This document shows, one piece after another, positions 27,302 to 36,224 of a stretch of 64,000 bases of DNA. Below the pieces are notes generated by a model. It was not told the DNA's origin. It saw nothing but the letters and a program-made list of their open reading frames with translations, and did no database searches. The stretch comes from JAOUEA01 sp963825685. Lineage in GTDB: Bacteria > Actinomycetota > UBA4738 > HRBIN12. The stretch is taken from NCBI GenBank assembly GCA_963825685.1, contig CAWGUD010000021.1:62001-126000 (forward strand), read 5' to 3'. The stretch's first letter is position 1. Each line of letters begins with the position of its first letter. A program made the position numbers and the translations under genes.

Positions 27302-28018
27302 GTGCTCCGCCACGTCGCCGCCGACGCGCTGTACGACGCGAAGACATCGTTGGCCCGGTTCCCCCCGATCGCCCTGCCGCTGCAGCGGATCCGTGGACGC
27401 GGCGAGCTGATCGACGACGACACCCAGGTCGTGATCGAGGCGTTCCCGAGATGCGCGTCGTCGTTCGCGGTGGCCGCCTTCCGCCTGGCACAGGAGCCGG
27501 ATCCGACGAGCATCGCCCACCACACGCACATGCCTGCTCAGGTGCTGGAAGGCGTCCGCAGGAGGCTGCCGACGATGGTGCTCGTGCGGCCGGCGGTCGA
27601 CGCCGTCGTCTCCCACCTGATCCGCAGCCCCGATCTCGGCGCACGGGCGGCGATGCGGGGCTACCTGCGATTCCACGGACCGCTCGTCGGTCGACGAGGG
27701 GGGTTCGTGACCGCCACGTTCGACGAGGTCATCGGTTCGTTCGGCACGGCGATCGAGCGCCTCAACGCTCGGTTCGGCACCGCGTTCACCCCGTTCGAGC
27801 ACACGCCCGAGAACGTGATGCGGATCGAGGACGAGATCGAGCGCGACTACCGGGCCCGCGAGGGCTCCGGGGAACGCCTGGAGGCCGTGATCCCTCGTCC
27901 CTCACCCTCGCGGGATGCCCGCAGGGCCGAGGTGGAACAGCGGGTCCGGCGCGAGGTCGCGCCGGCGACCGTGGCCGAGGCGCACGCGCTGTACCGTGCG
28001 CTGCTGCCCGACGCGTGA
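27302..28018 (+). CDS. Sulfotransferase-like protein
   Basis: A 238-residue protein, one of few genes on this strand. VVIEAFPRCASSFAVAAF (43-60) resembles the 5'-phosphosulfate loop of PAPS sulfotransferases (normally PRSGTT-x-L), with Cys-Ala-Ser-Ser in place of the Ser-Gly-Thr-Thr. LVRPAVDAVVSHLIR (94-108) resembles the 3'-phosphate motif (R-x-P-x-D-x-x-x-S). The C-terminus is helical and basic. The fold assignment is by motif only; no substrate can be named. The PSB loop is altered, so activity is uncertain. It is divergent from pdxS and convergent with the DUF3048 gene. Confidence 0.6.
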   Translation: MLRHVAADALYDAKTSLARFPPIALPLQRIRGRGELIDDDTQVVIEAFPRCASSFAVAAFRLAQEPDPTSIAHHTHMPAQVLEGVRRRLPTMVLVRPAVDAVVSHLIRSPDLGARAAMRGYLRFHGPLVGRRGGFVTATFDEVIGSFGTAIERLNARFGTAFTPFEHTPENVMRIEDEIERDYRAREGSGERLEAVIPRPSPSRDARRAEVEQRVRREVAPATVAEAHALYRALLPDA

Positions 28019-28034
28019 GCGGGACCGGCGTCGA

Positions 28035-29096
28035 TCAGCCGAAGGAGATCTCGGCGTCGAACATGCCCACCGGGGCGAGCTCCACGAACGTGGTGCCCGG
28101 CTTCAGCGCGATCTCCTCGCCCGACTTCGTGAGGAACGTCGTGAACTCGCCCTCGTCGGAGCGTTCCCACTTCCCGACGATCAGCTTGCCGTCGCGAAGG
28201 ACCCACGCCTTGCCCTTGCCCACGGTGTGCACCTCGGGCGACGGGTAGCCGGCGACGTCCTGGAACTCGCTCTCCGTGGTCTTCACGACCTGGATCACCA
28301 CGTTGTCGGCCGTGATCGGACCACCGCTCTCGAGCGCCATGGGCGAACCGTCGAGGTAGCGGACCCACTGACCCTTGGACCAGCGCCACTCGGCCGTCGC
28401 CAGACCGGAGAACACCACCGTCGCGCTGCGCGCCTTCTTGCTGGGCGAGGGCACGTCGTCGCTGAACACGAACGGCGACGAGGGCGCGGGCTCGCCCTTG
28501 GCGAGCGACTTGCCCTTGGCCCACAGCGGCTTCGTCGACGTGAACAGGTTGTGCGGCACCACGCGCGCATCGTCTCGGGTGAAGGCCTTGGCGGCGCTGT
28601 CCTCGTCCATCGCCGTCATCCCGGCGTCCTCGACGACGGTGCGGACCCCCTTGGAACCGCCGCTGAACGCGAGCAGTGGGTGCTCGCTGAACGGCGCCAG
28701 GATCTCGGGATCGGTCGTGCGGATGCTGCGCACCGGCCCGATCCGATCGGCTTCGTCGCAGTTGAACAGCGCGACGAAGCGCGTGATGCCGCCCTCGACG
28801 ACCTCCTCGTAGACGATGTCGGCGCCCTGCAGGCCGGCGAGCGGCTGCGCGTCGGGCGTGTTCTCGACCTTGACCGCGAGGACCGGGCGGTTCGGAGGCT
28901 GCTTGTCACCGGGGAGCGTCTCGCCGGTGAGCGGGCAGGGCTCGATCGGCTCGGGGGCGACTCCGATGTCGCTCAACGCCTTCTGGATCGGTGCGGGTGC
29001 GTTTCCGGAGAGCGCCAGCGCCGCCATGCCACCGCCGAGCACGGCGACGACCGCGCCGCCGGCGACGAGCGCCTTGCCGCGTGAGGTGAGAGCCAC
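28035..29096 (-). CDS. DUF3048 domain exported protein (YerB-like)
   Basis: A 353-residue protein with one N-terminal hydrophobic segment (about 9-29, ALVAGGAVVAVLGGGMAALAL), consistent with a membrane anchor or signal peptide. The mature part matches the DUF3048 pattern: NRPVLAVKVENTPDAQPLAGLQGADIVYEE, GGITRFVALFNCDEADRIGPVRSIRTTD, an AFSGGSKGV segment and a C-terminal domain with MALESGGPITADNVVIQVV and FTTFLTKSGEEIALKPGTTFVEL. The family is found outside the cytoplasmic membrane of Gram-positive bacteria; function is unknown. GTG 29096 follows AGGAGG at about 10 bases. Confidence 0.82.
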   Translation of the reverse strand: MALTSRGKALVAGGAVVAVLGGGMAALALSGNAPAPIQKALSDIGVAPEPIEPCPLTGETLPGDKQPPNRPVLAVKVENTPDAQPLAGLQGADIVYEEVVEGGITRFVALFNCDEADRIGPVRSIRTTDPEILAPFSEHPLLAFSGGSKGVRTVVEDAGMTAMDEDSAAKAFTRDDARVVPHNLFTSTKPLWAKGKSLAKGEPAPSSPFVFSDDVPSPSKKARSATVVFSGLATAEWRWSKGQWVRYLDGSPMALESGGPITADNVVIQVVKTTESEFQDVAGYPSPEVHTVGKGKAWVLRDGKLIVGKWERSDEGEFTTFLTKSGEEIALKPGTTFVELAPVGMFDAEISFG

Positions 29097-29234
29097 GGTG
29101 AGGGGACCTCCTGGGAACGATCGGGGTTCGAAGAGGTGAGCGAGTGGGCTCGATCCCCGGAGGGGGACCGGCGCAGCGATGCTAGACCCGCGACGAGGAC
29201 GTTCCAAACACCTGCGCCGAGTTCGACACGAACG

Positions 29235-30141
29235 TCACATCTCCTCCAAGCGCTGGATGCGCTCGGCGATCGGAGGGTGCGTCGCGAAGATCTTCTCCAT
29301 CGGTCCGAGCTTCTCGCCCTCGATGCGTGAGGGCTGGGAGAGCCACAGGTGTGCGGTGGCGTTGTTCGCGGAGTGCATCGCCGTCGGCGACGCCGCGATC
29401 TTGCGCAGGGCCGCGGCGAGGCCGGGTGGATACCGGGTGAGCATCGCGCCCTGCGCGTCGGCCAGGAACTCCCTGTTCCGCGAGACCGCACGCTTGATGA
29501 TCTCCCCCGCGATCGGCGCGATCACCATCAGCGCGAACCCGATGCCGAAGAGGACCAGGGTGGCGGGGCCTCCGTTGCTGTCGTTGCCGCGTCGCCCGCC
29601 GATGCCGCCCCACATCCACGACCGCATCAGGAACTCTGACATCAGCACCACCGCGCCGACGAGCGTGGCGACGATCGTGCCGAGCAGCATGTCGCGGTCG
29701 AGCACGTGCGCGAGCTCGTGGCCGATCACGCCTTCGAGCTCCACCCGGTTCATCGTGCGCGAGCAGGCCCTGGGTGACCGCGATCGAGGCGTGCTCGGGG
29801 TCCCGACCGGTCGCGAACGCGTTCGGCGCCTGCTCGGGCACGACGTAGATGCGCGGCTTCGGGATGCCCGCGGCGATCGCGAGCCCCTCGACGAGGTTGT
29901 GCAGGCGCGGCTCGTCCTGGGCCGTCACCTCACGCGCCCGCGACGACGCGAGCACCAACCGGTCGCCGTAGAGGTAGGAACTGACCGAGAGCACGGTCGC
30001 CACGACGAGCGCGACGACGAGGCCCGTCACACCGGTGCCGAAGACGTAGCCCAGCGCCATGCCGACGAGGCCGAAGAAGACGAACGCGCCGGCCACGAGC
30101 AGCACCGACGTCCGCTTGTTCGCCGCGATCTGCTCGTGCAT
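29235..30141 (-). CDS. htpX: Membrane zinc metalloprotease HtpX (frameshifted)
   Basis: HtpX (M48 family) degrades misfolded membrane proteins. Two membrane segments lie near the N-terminus (about 12-30 and 35-55). The conserved RIYVVPEQAPNAFATGRDPEHASIAVTQGLL precedes a frame break near 29755. The downstream frame continues MNRVELEGVIGHELAHVLDRD, which carries the zinc-binding HELAH, then two further membrane segments, the third ligand in NREFLADAQGAML and the ending FATHPPIAERIQRLEEM. Restored length is about 301 residues. It follows lemA directly (stop 30142), the common lemA-htpX pair. Confidence 0.9.
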
Positions 30142-30708
30142 CTACTCGTCCCGCCCGAGGTCGACGCGCACGGGCTCGCTCACGGGATCGTCGATGTCGA
30201 AGAACGCTCGCTCCTCGAAGCCGAATGCGTTCGCCACGAGGTTCGACGGGAACGTGTCGATCGCGGTGTTCAGCCGCCGGACCTGGTCGTTGTAGAACTG
30301 CCGGGCGTAGGCGATCTTCGACTCGGTGCCGACGAGCTCTTCCTGGAGGGCCAGGAAGTGCTGGTCGGCCTTCAGATCCGGGTACGCCTCGACGACCGCC
30401 ATCAACTTGCCGAGGCCCTCGGTCACGGCGTTCTCCGCGCCGACCTGATCCTGCACGTCGCCGGCAGCGATCGCTCGCGTCCTCGCCTCGGTGACCCGCT
30501 CGAACAGCTCGCGCTCGTGGGTCGCATATCCCTGCACGGTCTCGACCAGGTTCGGGATCAGGTCGTACCGACGCCGCAGCTGCACGTCGATCGTGGCCCA
30601 GCCGTCGTCGACACGCGTGCGCAGGCGCACCAATCGGTTGTAGAGCCAGACGAGCGCCAGCAGCGCGATGGCCGCGAGCGCGAGCACGATCCAGATCACG
30701 GGTGACAT
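30142..30708 (-). CDS. lemA: LemA family protein
   Basis: A 188-residue LemA protein: a single N-terminal membrane helix (about 4-23, VIWIVLALAAIALLALVWLY) and a long helical domain with the signatures YNRLVRLRTRVDDGWATIDVQLRRRYDLIPNL and FLALQEELVGTESKIAYARQFYNDQV, ending NAFGFEERAFFDID. The biochemical role of LemA is not settled; it is commonly linked with HtpX, as here, where the two genes abut. Confidence 0.93.
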   Translation of the reverse strand: MSPVIWIVLALAAIALLALVWLYNRLVRLRTRVDDGWATIDVQLRRRYDLIPNLVETVQGYATHERELFERVTEARTRAIAAGDVQDQVGAENAVTEGLGKLMAVVEAYPDLKADQHFLALQEELVGTESKIAYARQFYNDQVRRLNTAIDTFPSNLVANAFGFEERAFFDIDDPVSEPVRVDLGRDE

Positions 30709-30714
30709 CGAGCC

Positions 30715-31797
30715 CTATCGTAGCGACGGTCCGGCGAGGACCGAGCGATAGACGTCCTCGATGCGCTCGACCACGACCTCCCAGTCGAAGGCGGCCGCCG
30801 TCTCACGGCCCGCCGCCGCGAGCCGACGAGCCAGGTCGTGGTCGTCGAGGACTCGGCCGATCGCCGATGCCAGGGCGGCGGCATCGCCCGGCGGCACGAG
30901 CAGGCTGTCGAGGTCGTCGGTCGCCACCTGCCGGTAGCCCTCGATGTCGGTGGCGACGACGGGCACCCCCGCGGCCATCGCCTCCACGACGGAGTAGCCG
31001 AAACTCTCCTGACCGGTGGCGGCGGCGACGGCCACGTCGGCGCCCGCGAGGAACGACGGCACGTCGGCATGGTCGAGCCGGCCGAGCATCGCGACCCGTG
31101 ACCGGGCCGAGGCCGGCAGGCCCTCGACCGCTCGACGGTCGGCCCCGTCGCCGACGACGGTCAACAGCAGGTCGGGCCGGTCGTCCGCGAGCGTCCGGAA
31201 CGCCTCGACGAGCACCGGGAACCCCTTCTGTCGGTCGAGCCGATGCGCCCATGCGACGCGCGGTCCCGGCGGCCACGCTCGCGGGGTCGCGCCGGCGAAC
31301 CGCGTCACCGACACCCCGTTGGGGACGATCACGGGATCGAGATCGGGGATCGCTCGGCGGACGAATGCGGCGGCGGCGGCGGAGACGGCGATCGAGGCGG
31401 CCAGGCGACGCCGCACGTGCCGGAGCAGCGGCTCGGCAACCTCGTAGATGCGCGAACGATCGAGCCATGCGTGGAACGTCGCAACGACCGGCGCGGTCGC
31501 GGCCAGCGTCGCCCACATCGACGCGCTCGGCGTGAACGGCTCGTGCACGTGCACCACGTCGGGAGCGAACCGATCGAAGGCCTGCCGAGCCAGCCGGACG
31601 CCGGTGGGCGATGGGGCGATCGGCGCCACCGTGCCTCGGTACGGCACCCGGATCCGTCTCCCCAACCCCCCCTTCCCGGGTCCGAGGACCTCCACCTCGT
31701 GCCCCCGCGCCCGCAGCTGCTCCGCAAGGTCGGTGACGTGCACCTGCACGCCGCCGGGCGCTTCGAGGTCGTACGCGCAGACCAGGGCCACGCGCAT
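30715..31797 (-). CDS. pimA: PimA-like phosphatidylinositol mannosyltransferase (GT4)
   Basis: A 360-residue GT-B glycosyltransferase. EAPGGVQVHVTDLAEQLRARGHEV, YRGTVAPIAPSPTG, DVVHVHEPFTPSASMWA and VVATFHAW follow mycobacterial PimA closely. The C-terminal domain has the donor-binding motifs WAHRLDRQKGFPVLVEAF and QESFGYSVVEAMAAGVPVV (the E-x7-E element). PimA moves mannose from GDP-mannose to the 2-position of the inositol of phosphatidylinositol at the inner membrane face. Gene order (CDP-alcohol transferase, acyltransferase, this gene) equals Rv2612c-Rv2611c-Rv2610c. The acceptor in this organism is inferred. Confidence 0.82.
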   Translation of the reverse strand: MRVALVCAYDLEAPGGVQVHVTDLAEQLRARGHEVEVLGPGKGGLGRRIRVPYRGTVAPIAPSPTGVRLARQAFDRFAPDVVHVHEPFTPSASMWATLAATAPVVATFHAWLDRSRIYEVAEPLLRHVRRRLAASIAVSAAAAAFVRRAIPDLDPVIVPNGVSVTRFAGATPRAWPPGPRVAWAHRLDRQKGFPVLVEAFRTLADDRPDLLLTVVGDGADRRAVEGLPASARSRVAMLGRLDHADVPSFLAGADVAVAAATGQESFGYSVVEAMAAGVPVVATDIEGYRQVATDDLDSLLVPPGDAAALASAIGRVLDDHDLARRLAAAGRETAAAFDWEVVVERIEDVYRSVLAGPSLR

Positions 31798-31801
31798 CCG
31801 G

Positions 31802-32695
31802 TCAGTCCTCCCACGCCGGCTGGAACATGTGCCAGTCGGTCGGCGCCGACGCGATCGCACGCTCGAACGCGTCAGCCATGCGCTGCGTGAGCGCGGTGAC
31901 GTCGGCGCGGCGATCGCCCGTCGTGTCGATCGTGAGCGGCGGGGTCATCACGCAGCGCCAGCCATCCTGGGTCTGGAAGACCGGGGTCACGATGAGCGGG
32001 GCCCCGGTGGTGATCGACAGGAGCGCGGGGCCGGCCGGCAACCGACGCTTCCTGCCGAACATCGTCACCTCGACGCCACGACCGGTCAGATCGCGGTCCG
32101 CGACGAGGGCCACGATGTAGCCGTCCGCGAGCTTGCCCGCGAGGGTGCGGGCGACGCCGGGGTCACCCAAGCCGATCACCTCGACACCGAACGCGGTTCG
32201 GTTGGCGACGAAGAGGTCGTAGAGGCGCGGTGGCCGCAGCTGCTCGGCCACCGCCACGAGCGGCCTGCCCAACGAGCACAGCCACGGTCCTGCGGCGTCC
32301 CAGTTGCCGATATGAGGGAGCGCCACGATCGCGCCCTTCCCCCCGTCGAGGGCGTGCCACAGATGATCGGCATCGACGGCCTCGAACCGTGAGGCGACCT
32401 CGTCGGGCGGCGTCACGGCGAACCGGAACGAGTCGAACCAGTACCGCGCGTACGCGTCGAACGCCTCACGTGTCGCGATACGCACGATCGGGTCGGCGGG
32501 AGCACGACCCAGCACCTGCGCCTGGTTGCGCGCCACCACGGCCCGCGATGCCGGCGCGAGCTCGAACGCAAGCCGGCCCCCGAGCCGGAACAGCCGCCGA
32601 CCTGCGAGTTCCGGCAGCACGCGGGCGAGCCACGCCACCGACCGGTAGACGTGGAACGCGATCGTCTCGCGCCGGGTCTCGTCGCTCGAGCTCAT
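31802..32695 (-). CDS. PatA-like phosphatidylinositol mannoside acyltransferase
   Basis: A 297-residue member of the LpxL/HtrB/PatA acyltransferase family, which transfers fatty acyl groups to glycolipids at the membrane. The catalytic HIGNWD motif (His128-Asp133) lies in GAIVALPHIGNWDAAGPWL. Further conserved parts are LADGYIVALVADRDLTGRGVEV and FGRKRRLPAGPALLSITTGAPLIVTPVF, ending in WHMFQPAWED as in the family. ATG 32695 overlaps the upstream stop (ATGA), and the PimA-like gene follows 4 bases later. By context it should acylate a mannosylated phosphoinositide. Confidence 0.85.
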   Translation of the reverse strand: MSSSDETRRETIAFHVYRSVAWLARVLPELAGRRLFRLGGRLAFELAPASRAVVARNQAQVLGRAPADPIVRIATREAFDAYARYWFDSFRFAVTPPDEVASRFEAVDADHLWHALDGGKGAIVALPHIGNWDAAGPWLCSLGRPLVAVAEQLRPPRLYDLFVANRTAFGVEVIGLGDPGVARTLAGKLADGYIVALVADRDLTGRGVEVTMFGRKRRLPAGPALLSITTGAPLIVTPVFQTQDGWRCVMTPPLTIDTTGDRRADVTALTQRMADAFERAIASAPTDWHMFQPAWED

Positions 32696-33219
32696 CCACG
32701 CTCCTCGCGGGCGACCTGGGAGGTGCGCACAACGACGGCGAGCGCCGAGACGGCCACGGCCACCCAGAGCACCCAGGTCAGGTCGAAGCCGAGACCCGCC
32801 ACGACCAAGCCGTAGTGCAGGCCCCTCGTGAGATGGCTCTCTTCCACGCTGTAGTCGAGGGACGCGCCGCGAGCGCGGACGTAGGCGGAGAGCGCGCTCA
32901 CGCAGAGCGCCGCGAGGGCCGCGATCGCCAGGCTCGGGTCCTCGGTCCTCGCCACCCACGCCATCGATCCCAGGACCGCGCCGTCCCACACGCGGTCGAG
33001 CAACTCGTCGAGCATCCGGTCGGTGGGACCGCCCGCTCCATGGTTCGCTCGGTGGCCACCGAGCAGGAGCAGGATGCCCGATCCGAGCGCCGCGACGGCG
33101 GCCTGCTCGGGCTCCCGGGCGACCACGAGCCACGCCGCCAGGGCAGCGAGCAGCGCACCCACCGACAAGGTCATGCGGGTGATCGCGGTGCCCGGCGGTT
33201 GTCGTTCGAATCGCACCAT
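32692..33219 (-). CDS. CDP-alcohol phosphatidyltransferase-like membrane protein with degenerate motif
   Basis: A 175-residue, mostly hydrophobic protein in the position of phosphatidylinositol phosphate synthase. The second half of the CDP-alcohol motif is present as RMLDELLDRVWDGAVLG (the D-x3-D pair), but the first half, normally D-G-x2-A-R, reads GGHRANHGAGG, so the first two metal-binding residues are missing. Checking the other two frames of that stretch does not restore it. About four further membrane segments follow. ATG 33219 is chosen; a longer start is possible but would run into the divergent EF-G2 promoter. Either a very divergent enzyme or an inactive relative. Confidence 0.65.
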   Translation of the reverse strand: MVRFERQPPGTAITRMTLSVGALLAALAAWLVVAREPEQAAVAALGSGILLLLGGHRANHGAGGPTDRMLDELLDRVWDGAVLGSMAWVARTEDPSLAIAALAALCVSALSAYVRARGASLDYSVEESHLTRGLHYGLVVAGLGFDLTWVLWVAVAVSALAVVVRTSQVAREERG

Positions 33220-33258
33220 GGGCGGAGACCGGGCGAGCGTAGCAACTCGCCACTTGGG

Positions 33259-33264
33259 TAGGAT
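33259..33264 (+). promoter_or_regulatory. Putative EF-G2 -10 element
   Basis: TAGGAT would start transcription near 33271, leaving a leader of about 43 bases with a GGAG ribosome-binding site at 33304-33307. It overlaps an in-frame ATG at 33263, arguing against that ATG as the start codon. Confidence 0.35.
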
Positions 33265-33313
33265 GCCCAGACCTCGCACGCCTGATGACCCGCTGAAGCT
33301 GAAGGAGCGCGCG

Positions 33314-35398
33314 TTGAAGACCTACGACGCGAAGGACATCCGCAACGTCCTGCTGGTCGGCCACGGAGGGTCGGGCAAGACCACCCTGCTCGAGGCCATG
33401 TTGTACACGGCCGGCGCGATCACGCGCATGGGCGTGGTGGAGGACGGCAACACCGTCAGCGACCACGATCCCGACGAGCAGCGCAAAGGCATCTCGGTCT
33501 CCCTCTCGATGGCGCCGATCGAGTGGAACGGCGTCAAGATCAACGTGCTCGATGCCCCCGGATACGCCGACTTCATCGGCGACGTGCGCACCGCGATCCG
33601 CGCGGCCGACGCCGTGATCGTCGTCGTCTCTGCGGTCGACGGCGTCGAGGTGCAGACCGAGGTGGCGTGGGAGCTCGCGGTCGAGGCGGGCCTGCCTCGA
33701 GCGATCTTCGTGAACAAGCTCGACCGGGAACGTTCCGACTTCCAGGCGACGCTCGACCAGCTCGTCGCGTCGTTCGGGAACCAGGTCGCGCCGTTCGAGC
33801 TGCCGATCGGCGCCGAGCACGAGTTCGAAGGCGTCGCCGACCTGCTCCACGAGAAGGCCGACTTCTATCCGTCGGGACCCAAGGCCGAGGAATCGGAGTG
33901 GCCCGACGAGATCCACCAGATGGCTGACCCGGCTCGCGAGAAGCTGATCGAGGCGGTCGCCGAGTCCGACGACGCCTTGATCGAGGAGTACCTCGAGGAG
34001 GGCACCCTGCCGGAGGAGCACATCGTGTCGGGCGCCAAGCTCGGGTTCGCGAACGCCCGACTCGCCCCGGTGATCGTGGGATCGGCCGCCAAGGCGATCG
34101 GCATCGACCGGCTGCTCGACTTCATCGTCGAGGAGTTCCCGTCACCGCTCGATCGCGCTCCCATCACGGTCGTCGGCGACGATGGCGCGGAGTCGGAACG
34201 ACCGACCGATACGTCCGCGCCCGTCGCGGCCTTCGTGTTCAAGACGCTCTCGGACCCGTTCGTCGGCCACATCACGATGTTCCGGGTCTTCAGCGGGGCC
34301 GTGAGGCCCGACTCCTCACTGCACAACGCGACTCAGGGCGTCGACGAGCGCGTCGGACAACTCTTCACGCTCGTCGGGAAGGAGCACGACGCCGTCTCGG
34401 AGGTCACGGCCGGCGACATCGGCGCCGTGGCGAAGCTGCAACAGGCACACACCGGCGACACGTTCGCCCCGAAGGACGCGCCGGTGCACGTGCCGGCCCT
34501 CGACCTGCCCGAGCCCCTGCTCGCGTACGCGATCGCTCCGAAGACGAAGGGTGACGAGAACAAGCTCGCGACCGGCCTCGCGCGATTGCGTGAGGAGGAC
34601 CCGACCCTGCGTGTCTCCAGGAACGAGGAGACGCACGAGACCGTGATGCACGGCATGGGCGAGGCCCACCTCGAGGTGATGATCGAACGCCTCAAGCGCA
34701 AGTTCGGCGTCGAGGTGACGACGGCACCCGCGAAGATCGCGTACCGCGAGACGATCCGGGGCAGCGCCAAGGGCCTCGGGCGCCACGTGAAGCAGACGGG
34801 CGGTCACGGCCAGTACGCCGTCTGCAACATCGAGATCGAGCCGCTCGGACACGGCGAGGGGTTCGTGTACGAGGACAAGATCTTCGGCGGCGCGATCCCC
34901 CACCAGTTCATCCCGTCGATCGAGAAGGGCATCGTCAGGACGATGGCCGAGGGCGTGATCAGCGGGAACCCCATGGTCGACCTGAAGGTCACGCTCGTCG
35001 ACGGGAAGTTCCACCCGGTGGACTCGAGCGACATGGCGTTCCAGATCGCGGGCTCGATGGCGTTGAAGGACGCGGTCGAGCAGGCGGGCGTCGCGCTCCT
35101 CGAGCCGATCGTCGACCTCGAGGTGGTCGCGCCGGAGTCCTACACGGGCGACATCATGGGTGACCTGAACTCCAAGCGCGGGAAGATCGCCGGCATGGAC
35201 CAGGTCGGCGGCGGGAAGTCCCGGATCAACGCCCAGGTGCCGCAGGCCGAGGTGGCGCGCTACGTGATCGATCTGCGATCGATGACGGGCGGGCGCGGCG
35301 CCTACACCGCGACGTTCTCCCACTACGAGGAGATGCCGCAGCACCTCGCGCAGAAGGTGATCGACGAGTATCAGGCGGCGCGAGCCGAGAGGAAGTAG
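33314..35398 (+). CDS. Elongation factor G-like GTPase (EF-G2)
   Basis: A 694-residue translational GTPase with EF-G architecture: G1 GHGGSGKT (16-23), G3 DAPGYADF (80-87), G4 NKLD (134-137), then domain II, domain III (MGEAHLEVMIERLKRKFGVEV), domain IV (TGGHGQYAVCNIEIEP) and domain V (GDIMGDLNSKRGKIAGM). The acidic insert after G1 (VEDGNTVSDHDPDEQRKGIS) is characteristic of the second EF-G found in actinobacteria; its role is unsettled. TTG 33314 is preferred because it follows GAAGGAG at good spacing and gives the family N-terminus MKTYDAKDIRNV; ATG 33263 overlaps the likely -10. Its stop and that of the hydrolase are one base apart (convergent). Confidence 0.88.
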   Translation: MKTYDAKDIRNVLLVGHGGSGKTTLLEAMLYTAGAITRMGVVEDGNTVSDHDPDEQRKGISVSLSMAPIEWNGVKINVLDAPGYADFIGDVRTAIRAADAVIVVVSAVDGVEVQTEVAWELAVEAGLPRAIFVNKLDRERSDFQATLDQLVASFGNQVAPFELPIGAEHEFEGVADLLHEKADFYPSGPKAEESEWPDEIHQMADPAREKLIEAVAESDDALIEEYLEEGTLPEEHIVSGAKLGFANARLAPVIVGSAAKAIGIDRLLDFIVEEFPSPLDRAPITVVGDDGAESERPTDTSAPVAAFVFKTLSDPFVGHITMFRVFSGAVRPDSSLHNATQGVDERVGQLFTLVGKEHDAVSEVTAGDIGAVAKLQQAHTGDTFAPKDAPVHVPALDLPEPLLAYAIAPKTKGDENKLATGLARLREEDPTLRVSRNEETHETVMHGMGEAHLEVMIERLKRKFGVEVTTAPAKIAYRETIRGSAKGLGRHVKQTGGHGQYAVCNIEIEPLGHGEGFVYEDKIFGGAIPHQFIPSIEKGIVRTMAEGVISGNPMVDLKVTLVDGKFHPVDSSDMAFQIAGSMALKDAVEQAGVALLEPIVDLEVVAPESYTGDIMGDLNSKRGKIAGMDQVGGGKSRINAQVPQAEVARYVIDLRSMTGGRGAYTATFSHYEEMPQHLAQKVIDEYQAARAERK

Positions 35399-35399
35399 C

Positions 35400-36224
35400 T
35401 CAGCGGGGCGCGTGCTCTTCGAGGAACGGCAGCACGGCCTCGTCGAACGCATCCGGGGCACGGAGGTTCACCACGTGGTCGGCCTCGATCGTCACGAGCG
35501 TTCCGTCCAGCACCTCGCGCGCGATGAGCTGCGATGCGCGCCGCATGTCCGGCGGGTCCTTCGACGCGTCGACCACCAGGGTCGGCATGTCGATCTCAGC
35601 GAGCCGCATCGCAGCGGGCGGATCGAGTGACTCCTCGCCCGACTCGTCCATCGTCATCTCGTGGATGTTGTCTCGGGCGATCTGCTTGATGCGTGCTCCC
35701 GCCGGGTCGTCGACCCCCAACGGCGCCCAGATCTCCAGCAGCAGATCCTGTGCGCGCTCGTACTCGCCCGCCTCGATCGCCGCATCGATCGGCGGAGCCA
35801 GCTCGTCCCACCAGGCCTCCTCGGCCTCGGTCTCCTCGAAGCCGCCGAGACCGGGTGCGATCGGCACCAGCGCCCAGACGCGCTCGGGTACCGTCAGCGT
35901 GGCATCGATCGCGAGCCCCCCGCCCATCGAGCAGCCGACCAGGGCCGTCCGCTCGAGGCCCAGGAGGTCGAGGAGCGCCACGAGGTCGCGAACGTGCGAG
36001 TAGGGGGAGCCGTCGGGCCTCGACGACCGCCCGTACCCTCGCTGGTCGTATCGCATCACGCGGAAGCGCTCGGCCCAGGGTTCGAAGTGCGGGTCCCACG
36101 TCCGTGCGTCCCACAGCCCCGGATGCAGCAGGGTGACGACTGGGCTCGCCGGGTCGCCTGCGATCTCGTAGTGGAGCCGTCCACCGTGGGGCAGGTCGGC
36201 GAAGCCAACCTCGCCATCACGCAT
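35400..36224 (-). CDS. Alpha/beta hydrolase
   Basis: A 274-residue alpha/beta hydrolase. The oxyanion region VVTLLHPGLWDARTWDPHF is followed by MRYDQRGYGRSSRPDGSPYS, the nucleophile elbow VGCSMGGGLAIDATL (Ser99), an acid in PTLVVDASKDPPDMR and the catalytic His250 in EADHVVNLRAPDAFDEAVLPFL. A helical lid lies between about 130 and 200. ATG 36224 overlaps the end of the HIT gene by 8 bases, so it is co-transcribed with thrS-HIT. Substrate unknown. Confidence 0.88.
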   Translation of the reverse strand: MRDGEVGFADLPHGGRLHYEIAGDPASPVVTLLHPGLWDARTWDPHFEPWAERFRVMRYDQRGYGRSSRPDGSPYSHVRDLVALLDLLGLERTALVGCSMGGGLAIDATLTVPERVWALVPIAPGLGGFEETEAEEAWWDELAPPIDAAIEAGEYERAQDLLLEIWAPLGVDDPAGARIKQIARDNIHEMTMDESGEESLDPPAAMRLAEIDMPTLVVDASKDPPDMRRASQLIAREVLDGTLVTIEADHVVNLRAPDAFDEAVLPFLEEHAPR

